Source: SZUA-442 sp051011415
GTDB taxonomy: Bacteria; Actinomycetota; Acidimicrobiia; Spongiisociales; UBA5794
Length of the DNA: 12,661 bases
Assembly (NCBI GenBank): GCA_051011415.1
Contig: JBPCTY010000089.1
Span: 1-12,661, forward strand
Direction of reading: 5' to 3'
A model generated the notes under the pieces. It saw nothing but the letters and a program-made list of their open reading frames with translations, was not told the DNA's origin and did no database searches. Numbering within the stretch: position 1 is the stretch's first letter; the number at the start of each line of letters is the position of its first letter. Positions 1 through 5,878 of the stretch are shown piece by piece. The translations under genes and the position numbers were made by a program.

Positions 1-82
1 TCATCGCCGCAGAGACCTCACGCAGTGTCGTCTCCGGCCCAACGATCGCAGCTGAGTCACCTACAAGCGCTCGAAGTTGCAT
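1..82 (-). CDS. CBS-domain-like protein, 5' end only (runs off left edge)
   Basis: Reverse-strand reading from an ATG at position 82 gives 27 codons with no stop before the window edge. The visible N-terminus begins MQLRALVGDSAAIVGPETTL and continues REVSAAM. This fits the opening of a CBS domain, where a short strand is followed by a 'V.P.TTL.EV...M' turn and helix. CBS domains bind adenosyl ligands and act as regulatory modules. A GGGAGG Shine-Dalgarno sequence (positions 87-92) lies 4 bases before the start, which supports this start. The gene lies downstream of the sigma factor on the same strand, about 105 bases from its stop, so read-through is possible. The family call rests on 27 residues only, and the rest of the protein cannot be seen. 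Confidence 0.55.
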   Translation of the reverse strand, partial: MQLRALVGDSAAIVGPETTLREVSAAM

Positions 83-172
83 ACGACCTCCCTGTCCCGT
101 GTTCCATCGTCAGTCTTCAACGCTGCGCGTCGGAACGCAAGTCGTACATGCCAGTCCGCAGGGCGAACCCCT

Positions 173-192
173 TCTAGCGATGGCTGGCTAGA
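173..192. repeat. Inverted repeat spanning the sigma-factor stop codon
   Basis: TCTAGC (173-178) and GCTAGA (187-192) are perfect complements separated by 8 bases, and the right arm includes the sigma gene's stop codon. It could form a small RNA hairpin at the 3' end of that gene. The stem is A/T-containing and no U-run follows, so it is not a convincing intrinsic terminator. Confidence 0.3.
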
Positions 193-1237
193 TCAGATCC
201 TGCTCACGGATGCCGAAGCTTGGGTGCCGCAAACGACACAGCGCGAGCTTCTCGAGCTGACGGATGCGCTCTCGGGTGAGGTTGAACTCTTCACCGATCT
301 CTTCGAGTGTGCGAGGAATCCCGTCGTAGAAGCCATACCGAAGGGCAAGGATCCGCCCTTCCCTGGTAGGCAGACGATCGATCGACTTCCTCAGTGAGTT
401 CGCGATGTCGAGTTCTTCGGTCACGCGGACCGGATCTACCGCGTCCTCGTCCTCGATGAAGTCTCCGAGCTGTGCGCCGTCCTCACCGATTGGCTGCTCA
501 AGCGACACAGTGTCCGCAACCGCAAGAGCGAGCTCCACCTTGGACACCTCAACGCCGGCTTCCTCCGCGATCTCGTCTGGCTTTGGATCACGGCCGAGCT
601 CGGCCTTCAACGAAGCCTGAGCTGCTCGTACTGCCGCAAGGGTGTCATGAAGATGGACAGGAATACGAACTGTTCTCGACTTGTCTGCAATCGCACGTGT
701 GATTGCCTGCCGGATCCACCATGTGGCGTAGGTCGAGAACTTGAATCCCTTGCGCCAATCGAACTTCTCGACGGCACGGATGAGACCGAGGTTGCCCTCC
801 TGAATCAGGTCCAGGAAGTCGATTCCCGATGTGTTTGCGTACCGACGCGCGTTGGCGACCACGAGCCTGAGGTTTGCGGTGAGGAATGCGTCCTTTGCCT
901 CACTCCCGCGACGAACCTGGCGTTTGAGTTGAATCTCCTCGGACTTGGTCTTGAACTGACCGGCTTCGAGGCGCTCGGTGGCGGTTTGCCCAGCTTCGAC
1001 CTTCTGGGCGTAATCGACTTCGTTTTCGGCGGTGAGAAGCTCGAACTCGCCGATCGATGTGAGGTACTGGCTTACGAGGTCCGTGGTGAGGCGACCGCGG
1101 TCGTCAGTGAGTTTGGAGCGGTCCTTCTCTTTGGGTGAGCGGGTGAGCGTGTCCCGGTCCATCCGCTCTTTGGCTTCCTCGCGTTCGCGAGCTGCCTTGT
1201 TCGTGATGGCCTTACGTGGCTTCGACCCCGTCGTCAT
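188..1237 (-). CDS. RNA polymerase sigma-70 family factor (primary-like, group 2)
   Basis: This 349-residue protein directs RNA polymerase to promoters. The first part (residues 1-50) is charged and probably disordered, and there is no long region 1.1. Region 1.2 follows (about 52-82, DLVSQYLTSIGEFELLTAEN). Region 2 is near-canonical (about 118-198), with NLRLVVANARRYA, DLIQEGNLGLIRAVEKFDW and the promoter-melting/-10 recognition stretch TYATWWIRQAITRAIADKSR. Region 3 is at about 199-285. Region 4 (about 287-338) has the -35-binding helix-turn-helix in LEEIGEEFNLTRERIRQLEK. I chose ATG 1237 over the upstream ATG at 1276 because GGAGG lies 7 bases before it and the homologous part begins later anyway. 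The protein is shorter than a housekeeping RpoD and resembles SigB/HrdB-type alternative primary factors of actinobacteria. A promoter is visible upstream. It has no evident link to the nos genes. Confidence 0.93.
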   Translation of the reverse strand: MTTGSKPRKAITNKAAREREEAKERMDRDTLTRSPKEKDRSKLTDDRGRLTTDLVSQYLTSIGEFELLTAENEVDYAQKVEAGQTATERLEAGQFKTKSEEIQLKRQVRRGSEAKDAFLTANLRLVVANARRYANTSGIDFLDLIQEGNLGLIRAVEKFDWRKGFKFSTYATWWIRQAITRAIADKSRTVRIPVHLHDTLAAVRAAQASLKAELGRDPKPDEIAEEAGVEVSKVELALAVADTVSLEQPIGEDGAQLGDFIEDEDAVDPVRVTEELDIANSLRKSIDRLPTREGRILALRYGFYDGIPRTLEEIGEEFNLTRERIRQLEKLALCRLRHPSFGIREQDLI

Positions 1238-1335
1238 CCAGCTTCCTCCACCCTCTCCGAATGCTGATGCACACACGCCTCCGAGCCAGGTTCTCTTCAG
1301 GACGTCGGACCCACCTGTCCGTTTGCGCGCCCCTC

Positions 1336-1364
1336 AATATCACACAGCCGTCAGTGTTTGTGAA
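1336..1364 (-). promoter_or_regulatory. Predicted promoter of the sigma-factor gene
   Basis: Read on the minus strand, TTCACA (1359-1364, 5 of 6 to TTGACA) is followed after 17 bases by GATATT (1336-1341, 4 of 6 to TATAAT). TGT immediately precedes the hexamer, giving an extended -10 (TGn). Transcription would begin near 1329, leaving a leader of about 90 bases. The rest of the 1238-1424 gap shows nothing else I can name. Confidence 0.45.
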
Positions 1365-1424
1365 CCCTCTTTCTCCGTTGCGGAAGGTAAGGAGATGTCC
1401 GGCCTATCCCCACGTAAGCGCAGG

Positions 1425-2057
1425 TCAGCTTCGAGTACCCGCGAGCGCGGCGATTCCAGCAAGCACGAAGTACGTGACTCCCGCTGTGCGACGCGTCACC
1501 TTTGCCGCGCCGGGCTTGCGGCGGAAGAATCGCCCGATGCCGCCCCCGAGCAACGCGTAGATCGAGTCCGAGATCAGACCAATCGTCACGAGGGTCATAC
1601 CAAGCACAAACGACTGGAAGGAAGCATTGGGGCTGTTCGGATCAATGAACTGAGGGAGAAAGGCCAGGAAGAACATCGCCACCTTCGGATTCAGGATGTT
1701 GACGATCATCCCCTGAAAGAAGATGCGGTGCAACGCTGCCTGATCAGTTGCCTCTTCGGTGAATTCCACATCCGATGCCGTAAGAGTCTTGTATCCAATC
1801 CACGCGAGATAGGCCACGCCTGCCCACTTGACCACAGCGAACAGCGCAGCGGACTGGGCGAGGATCACCGAGATGCCCACGACCGCGAATAGCACGTGGA
1901 CGGCCGACCCAAGATTCACCCCAACGGCCGAAACCAAACCCGCAATCGGTCCCTGGCTGACCGAACGAGTGAGGATGTAGATCACCGCGGGCCCCGGAAC
2001 AACGACGAGGATAAGCGATGCGATCGCAACGAGAAGGATTGTCTCGGTTTCAGGCAT
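1425..2057 (-). CDS. LysE/RhtB-family amino-acid exporter
   Basis: This 210-residue integral membrane protein matches the usual length of the LysE/RhtB family, which exports amino acids or their derivatives from the cytoplasm. Two family signatures are visible. The first is the N-terminal VVPGPAVIYILTRSVSQG stretch (about 19-36) followed by GLVSAVGVNLGS (40-51). The second is the central NILNPKVAMFFLAFLPQFI (about 120-138). Roughly six hydrophobic segments can be traced: about 6-27, 40-66, 70-90, 112-137, 148-172 and 191-207. The substrate cannot be read from the sequence. The start at 2057 is reasonable, although only a weak purine-rich sequence (GGTAGGG) precedes it. The gene is divergent from rrf2-1, with a 156-base spacer between them. 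I see no functional tie to the nos locus. Confidence 0.88.
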   Translation of the reverse strand: MPETETILLVAIASLILVVVPGPAVIYILTRSVSQGPIAGLVSAVGVNLGSAVHVLFAVVGISVILAQSAALFAVVKWAGVAYLAWIGYKTLTASDVEFTEEATDQAALHRIFFQGMIVNILNPKVAMFFLAFLPQFIDPNSPNASFQSFVLGMTLVTIGLISDSIYALLGGGIGRFFRRKPGAAKVTRRTAGVTYFVLAGIAALAGTRS

Positions 2058-2137
2058 GAAGGGACCCTACCGGGATGACGTTTCGCCCCAGCTCGCCGAG
2101 TGCCGCGCAAACATCACACGAGAACCGACGAAAGATG

Positions 2138-2166
2138 CTGACAGATGCCCAACCGTTCGGTACAAT
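2138..2166 (+). promoter_or_regulatory. Predicted promoter of rrf2-1
   Basis: CTGACA (2138-2143, 5 of 6 to TTGACA) and TACAAT (2161-2166, 5 of 6 to TATAAT) are separated by 17 bases. Transcription should start near 2173, giving a short leader to the ATG at 2214. It is the best-matching sigma-70 promoter in the window. Confidence 0.65.
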
Positions 2167-2169
2167 TAC

Positions 2170-2190
2170 ATAGTCAGGAACTTAGGATTC
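2170..2190 (+). promoter_or_regulatory. Candidate Rrf2 operator in the rrf2-1 leader
   Basis: ATAGTCAGGAACT (2170-2182) is repeated exactly in the rrf2-2 leader (2697-2709). The overlapping 14-mer GGAACTTAGGATTC (2177-2190) matches the rrf2-3 leader motif at 11 of 14 positions and sits at about +5 to +18. TAGTCAGGAA also resembles one half of the E. coli IscR type 1 site. Its placement over the start of transcription would suit autorepression. That role is an inference. Confidence 0.45.
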
Positions 2191-2213
2191 TTGTAAGGCG
2201 AGACCAGGACACC

Positions 2214-2627
2214 ATGCGGCTCGAACTGACGAAGAAGACCGATCTTGCATTTCAAGCGCTCGCGGCGGTCGCCGCTGCCTCAGATTCGAGAGTCAATGGA
2301 GCTGCGCTCGCACAGTCGCTCGAGATTTCCACGCAGTACCTGCCACATGTGATGGCCCCGCTCACCAGGGCTGGCTGGGTCAAATCGGTGTCGGGGCCAC
2401 ATGGCGGCTACACGCTGGCTGTGAGCCTCGGATCAGTGAGTCTGCTCGATCTGGTCGTAGCGGTAGAGGGCCCGGTCGACGAGTCTCGATGTCTCCACCA
2501 GGGCCCCATGCACACCGACGACTCAACCTGCAGGCTGCACGGGCCATGGACCCGCGCGCGGGCCGCCTTGCTCGGAGAGCTTGCGGACACACCCCTCGAA
2601 GAGATGCTCGTAGCGGCGGCTCGCTGA
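2214..2627 (+). CDS. Rrf2-family transcriptional regulator 1 (Cys/His variant)
   Basis: A 137-residue winged-helix regulator of the Rrf2 family (relatives: IscR, NsrR, RsrR), a group that commonly senses NO, redox state or Fe-S status through a cluster. It opens MRLELTKKTDLAFQAL. The helix-turn-helix region follows (about 29-57, ALAQSLEISTQYLPHVMAPL then TRAGWV) and then the wing (GPHGGYTL, 61-68). The usual three-cysteine ligand loop is reduced to Cys93 and Cys106. His100 occupies the place of the middle cysteine, and His109 aligns with the IscR-type histidine three residues after the last cysteine. Asp10 may correspond to the Asp8 ligand of NsrR. The start at 2214 matches the N-terminus of the paralogue rrf2-3, and an AGGA lies 4 bases before it. 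An earlier ATG at 2145 precedes the predicted transcription start and is unlikely. The gene has its own promoter upstream and a second promoter between it and rrf2-2. Confidence 0.9.
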   Translation: MRLELTKKTDLAFQALAAVAAASDSRVNGAALAQSLEISTQYLPHVMAPLTRAGWVKSVSGPHGGYTLAVSLGSVSLLDLVVAVEGPVDESRCLHQGPMHTDDSTCRLHGPWTRARAALLGELADTPLEEMLVAAAR

Positions 2628-2655
2628 ACCCTTCGAGGCCACCCACAACACTGAA

Positions 2656-2685
2656 TGGACAGTCCGCATCTTTCATTGCTACTAT
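2656..2685 (+). promoter_or_regulatory. Predicted promoter of rrf2-2 and the nos operon
   Basis: TGGACA (2656-2661, 5 of 6) and TACTAT (2680-2685, 5 of 6) are 18 bases apart, so transcription would start near 2692. nosZ follows rrf2-2 by only 18 bases with no promoter of its own visible. This promoter therefore probably drives rrf2-2 through nosL. Confidence 0.6.
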
Positions 2686-2690
2686 TACAG

Positions 2691-2725
2691 AGTCAGATAG
2701 TCAGGAACTCGGAGACTAAGGATTC
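2691..2725 (+). promoter_or_regulatory. Candidate compound Rrf2 operator and Shine-Dalgarno in the rrf2-2 leader
   Basis: The leader holds a direct repeat, AGTCAG (2691-2696) and AGTCAG (2699-2704), the second being part of the 13-mer shared with the rrf2-1 leader. TAGTC (2698-2702) and GACTA (2714-2718) form inverted arms 11 bases apart. The 14-mer at 2712-2725 (GAGACTAAGGATTC) is a diverged copy of the leader motif and contains AAGGA, the Shine-Dalgarno 7 bases before GTG 2730. A protein bound here could affect both transcription and translation. Confidence 0.45.
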
Positions 2726-2729
2726 CCTT

Positions 2730-3137
2730 GTGAAGCTGCATCTGAATCAGGGAACGGAGTACGCATATCAAGCGCTCCAGGTTCTCGAACAATCAGATGA
2801 CACCCACGTAACCGGGAGAACGGTCGCCGAGAAACTCGATGTGTCCACCGACTACGTCGCCAAGGTGCTCTCTCCGCTCACCCGAGCCGGATGGGTCTCC
2901 GCAACGACGGGTCCGGCCGGTGGCTACCGCCTCAGAGCGGACCTCACCACACTGTGCGTTCTCGATCTGATCGAGGTCGTTGAGGGTCGAGTCGACAGGT
3001 CACGGTGTATGCATGGGGATTCCCGCGACCCGGCCAGTGAGATCTGTGCATTGCACGATCCATGGATCCGGGCGCGGGATTCCCTGTTATCCGAACTGGA
3101 AGTGACACCTCTCGCGAAGACGAGTCACTCCAGTTGA
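2730..3137 (+). CDS. Rrf2-family transcriptional regulator 2 (Cys/Asp variant), first gene of the nos operon
   Basis: A 135-residue Rrf2 regulator, paralogous to rrf2-1 and rrf2-3. The GTG at 2730 is preferred over an ATG at 2655, because AAGGA sits 7 bases before the GTG and the 2655 ATG lies inside the promoter. The product starts VKLHLNQGTEYAYQAL. The DNA-binding helices (about 29-57) and the wing GPAGGYRL (61-68) are conserved. In the cluster-ligand loop Cys93 and Cys106 remain and His109 is kept (CALHDPW), but the middle position is Asp100 rather than Cys. The N-terminal acidic residue is Glu10 rather than Asp10, and an extra Cys76 lies nearby. The stop is 18 bases before nosZ, so the two are almost certainly co-transcribed. 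It is probably the local regulator of nos expression, although the signal it reads cannot be told from sequence. Confidence 0.9.
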   Translation: MKLHLNQGTEYAYQALQVLEQSDDTHVTGRTVAEKLDVSTDYVAKVLSPLTRAGWVSATTGPAGGYRLRADLTTLCVLDLIEVVEGRVDRSRCMHGDSRDPASEICALHDPWIRARDSLLSELEVTPLAKTSHSS

Positions 3138-3155
3138 AGTAAGGGAGAGTAGACA

Positions 3156-5204
3156 ATGCCAAGTAGGTCGGGAACGCCATGGTGGCGGAGACGATCACTT
3201 CTGGCCGTGGTGGCTCTGATCGCTGCATTCACATTGGTGCTGGCAGCGTGCACGGGCAGCGGCGATTCGGGAGAGTCCGCCAATACAGAAGATATCAACC
3301 AAAGACGCGAGGCAGCGGGCCTCGTCGCTCTGTCCGATGATCAGCTGGCAGCCGCAGCGCTGACGTACATGCCATCGGGCGAGTGGGACCCATATGTGAT
3401 GTTCGCATCTGGAGGCCAATCGGGACAGATGTTTGCCATCGGTGTGCCATCCATGCGGATCCTCAAGGAAATCGCAGTTTTCACCCCAGAGCCTTGGCAA
3501 GGGTGGGGTTTCGGGAACAAGGGCACCGAGGAGATCCTCGACTCCGGAAACGTCGAGGGAAACCGCGTGAACTGGGCGGATACACACCACCCGGCGATCT
3601 CGGAAACCGAGGGTGAATACGACGGTGAGTTCGTGTTCATCAACGACAAGGCGAATGCACGAGTAGCACTCGTCGATCTACGTGACTTCGAGGTCAAGCA
3701 GATCGTCAAGAATCCCATTGCGATCAACGACCACGGTGGTACCAAGGTCACACCGAACACGGAATGGGTCATCGAAGGTGGCCAGTACGCAACACCACAT
3801 GGCTGGGAATATGCCCCTGTCGAGAACTACGACGACGAATACAAGGGCATGGTCACGATGTGGAAGTTCGATCGTGATGCCGGTCGCATCGATGAGAGCG
3901 CCTCGTTCGCGATGGAGCTCCCTCCCTACTGGCAGGATCTCTGCGACGCAGGGAAGCTCGAGTCCGACGGATGGATCTTCTGCGGTTCGTTCAACACTGA
4001 GCGAGCCACGGGTGCCGGCACGGACGGAAGCGGAGAGCAGTTCGAGGCCGGTGTTTCAGCCCGCGACCGCGACTACCTGCACGTAATCAATCTCGACAAG
4101 GCAGTCGAAGTTGCGCAGGCCGGTAACACATTCGATGTGAACGGCTTCCCTGTGATCAGCCTTGACACGATGATCTCGGAGGAACTCCTCTACTTCGTAC
4201 CAGAGCCGAAGAGTCCACACGGCGCTGATGTCGCACCAAAGGGCGACTACATCGTCGTGTCAGGAAAGCTCGACCCGCATGTCACGATCTACTCGTTCGA
4301 GAAGATCCAGCAGGCGATCGCGAACGAGGACTGGGAACCGGATCCATACGGAGTGCCAGTCCTCAACTTCGACTCCGTAATGGAGGCCCAGGTTGAGGTC
4401 GGTCTTGGACCGCTCCACACAGAGTTCGATGCCGATGGATACGCCTACACGTCGATCTTCCTCGACAGCACAGTCGCAAAGTGGAGCCTCGGTGGCGACA
4501 ACTATCGTGGCGACGACGGGTGGAAGCTCGAAGGCACGCTGCCGGTGCAGTACAACATCGGACACCTCGTTGCGGCAGAAGGCGACACGGTGAGCCCTGA
4601 CGGTGGCTACCTCGTAGCACTGAACAAGTGGTCAATCGACCGCTTCTTCCCGCCCGGTCCGCTGCTGCCCCAGAACTTGCAGCTCGTGGACATCAGCCAA
4701 CCAATCGACTCCAACCCGGAGACAGGCGGCATGCAGGTGCTCTACGACATGCCTCTCGGTATGGGCGAACCTCACTATGCGCAGATCATCAAGGCCGACA
4801 AGCTGCAGCCGTTCGAGGTCTATCCGGAGATCGGATGGAACCCTGAGACGATGTCGGTCGATCCGAATGCGCCGCAGATCGGGAACGAGAAGGTCGAGCG
4901 CAATGGTGACACCGTCGAGATCTGGATGACGGCGGTGCGGAGCCATTACACCCCGGATCGCCTCGAAATCAAGCAGGGCGATCACGTGATCTGGCACATC
5001 ACGAACGTGGACACATCCAAGGACGCGACGCACGGCCTCGCGGTGCCTGGATACAACATCAACCTGAGCCTCGAGCCAGGCGAGACAGCCACAGTCGAAT
5101 TCGATGCGACGATGGACGGGACCTTCCCGTTCTACTGCACGGAGTTCTGCTCGGCACTCCACTTGGAGATGGCTGGCTTCTTCCTGATCGAGCCTTCAAG
5201 CTAG
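3156..5204 (+). CDS. nosZ: Nitrous oxide reductase, clade II (Sec-type), predicted lipoprotein
   Basis: Reduces N2O to N2 outside the cytoplasmic membrane, the last step of denitrification. The 682 residues begin with a Sec signal peptide (RRRSLL then a hydrophobic core, about 11-31) ending in the lipobox LAAC with Cys32. There is no Tat motif. A seven-bladed propeller follows (about 65-580), with apparent CuZ histidines His144 and His145 (ADTHHPAISE), His193 (NDHGG), His309 (DYLHVINL), His355 (SPHGADVAPKGDY), His421 (GPLHTEFD) and His470 (YNIGH). The assignment of these seven is from remembered family alignments. The C-terminal cupredoxin domain (about 585-682) carries CuA: His626, then Cys661, Cys665, His669 and Met672 in YCTEFCSALHLEM. 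Glu663 stands where clade I has Trp. No haem domain is fused. The start has AAGGGAG 8 bases upstream. The copper centres are presumably supplied by NosL and NosDFY. Confidence 0.97.
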   Translation: MPSRSGTPWWRRRSLLAVVALIAAFTLVLAACTGSGDSGESANTEDINQRREAAGLVALSDDQLAAAALTYMPSGEWDPYVMFASGGQSGQMFAIGVPSMRILKEIAVFTPEPWQGWGFGNKGTEEILDSGNVEGNRVNWADTHHPAISETEGEYDGEFVFINDKANARVALVDLRDFEVKQIVKNPIAINDHGGTKVTPNTEWVIEGGQYATPHGWEYAPVENYDDEYKGMVTMWKFDRDAGRIDESASFAMELPPYWQDLCDAGKLESDGWIFCGSFNTERATGAGTDGSGEQFEAGVSARDRDYLHVINLDKAVEVAQAGNTFDVNGFPVISLDTMISEELLYFVPEPKSPHGADVAPKGDYIVVSGKLDPHVTIYSFEKIQQAIANEDWEPDPYGVPVLNFDSVMEAQVEVGLGPLHTEFDADGYAYTSIFLDSTVAKWSLGGDNYRGDDGWKLEGTLPVQYNIGHLVAAEGDTVSPDGGYLVALNKWSIDRFFPPGPLLPQNLQLVDISQPIDSNPETGGMQVLYDMPLGMGEPHYAQIIKADKLQPFEVYPEIGWNPETMSVDPNAPQIGNEKVERNGDTVEIWMTAVRSHYTPDRLEIKQGDHVIWHITNVDTSKDATHGLAVPGYNINLSLEPGETATVEFDATMDGTFPFYCTEFCSALHLEMAGFFLIEPSS

Positions 5205-5221
5205 AGGGAGAAGCCAAACAC

Positions 5222-5878
5222 ATGTCAGTCGCCGAACGGATTCTGGGGCCTCGGGTTTCCAGAGAGGAGAAGCGGGAGCACGCAGAGCGCTACCGGCTCC
5301 CAACATGGCTCTTCACAGGAGCGGCGTTCCTGTTGATGGTCTCTCTGCTCCTGCCGTACTGGATCCTCCGACTCAGTGCGCCCCAGTTTCCAGACGGGCT
5401 GACAGTTCGTGCCTATATCAATCGTCTCGAAGGAGACATCAATGAGCTGGAAGGGCTCAACCACTACGTCGGGTTGGGCTCTTTCCAGGACGCTGCCACG
5501 CTTGAACGATCGATCGCCATTGTTGCGATCGTCGTTCTCGCGGGGCTGCTCCTCGCGGCGCTCGTCGTCCACTCACGTTGGGTGCTGCTCCTCGTGCTTC
5601 CCGCACTTCTGTTTCCGATTGTCTTCATGATCGACCTTCAGTTCTGGCTCTGGGACTTCGGCCACCACCTCGACCCAAAGGCTCCCCTCGCCAAGGCAGT
5701 GGGAGAATTCACTCCACCCATCTTCGGCCCCGCAACCATTGCTCAGTTCGACACGATGGCTCTGCCTGGCCCCGGATTCATCCTCGCCCTCATCGCGTCC
5801 TGTCTCATCGTCGCGGGACTCGTATTCCACCGACGGGCATACAAGCCCCTCATCGACGCGCAGAGCGAACACGGCTGA
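5222..5878 (+). CDS. nosB: NosB-like four-helix membrane protein of the clade II nos cluster
   Basis: A 218-residue membrane protein directly after nosZ and overlapping nosD. Four hydrophobic segments are visible: about 28-51, 96-117, 119-146 and 182-203. Between the first two lies an extracytoplasmic loop (about 52-95) with the striking motif LEGDINELEGLNHYVGLG (69-86). Segment 3 runs into WLWDFGHHLDP (143-152), and another conserved-looking stretch is PPIFGPATIAQF (165-176). A membrane protein of unknown function called NosB is known to sit beside nosZ in clade II clusters, and position, size and topology fit. I infer the name from this context rather than from an alignment. The paired histidines (148, 149) and the His81/Asn80 motif could contact copper, haem or quinone, but nothing proves it. 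GGGAG lies 11 bases before the ATG, a slightly long spacing. Confidence 0.7.
   Translation: MSVAERILGPRVSREEKREHAERYRLPTWLFTGAAFLLMVSLLLPYWILRLSAPQFPDGLTVRAYINRLEGDINELEGLNHYVGLGSFQDAATLERSIAIVAIVVLAGLLLAALVVHSRWVLLLVLPALLFPIVFMIDLQFWLWDFGHHLDPKAPLAKAVGEFTPPIFGPATIAQFDTMALPGPGFILALIASCLIVAGLVFHRRAYKPLIDAQSEHG

Noticed and set aside
1238..1276. Longer start for the sigma factor at 1276
   Set aside because: The ATG at 1237 has GGAGG at ideal spacing, and the added 13 residues contribute no conserved sequence.
1032..1892. Long plus-strand reading frame (286 codons) across the sigma factor and exporter genes
   Set aside because: It is antisense to two genes with strong family signatures, and its translation is Arg/Ser-rich with no recognisable domain.
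2655..2729. Longer start for rrf2-2 at ATG 2655
   Set aside because: That ATG lies within the predicted promoter, and the 25 added residues are absent from the other two Rrf2 paralogues. GTG 2730 has a strong Shine-Dalgarno.
4632..5162. Minus-strand frame of 176 codons inside nosZ
   Set aside because: It is the complement of the CuA-encoding part of nosZ, and the translation lacks any family features.
5578..5877. Upstream extension of the nosD frame to an earlier start
   Set aside because: The extra 100 residues overlap nosB, are Arg/Pro-rich and would bury the clear signal peptide that begins at 5878.
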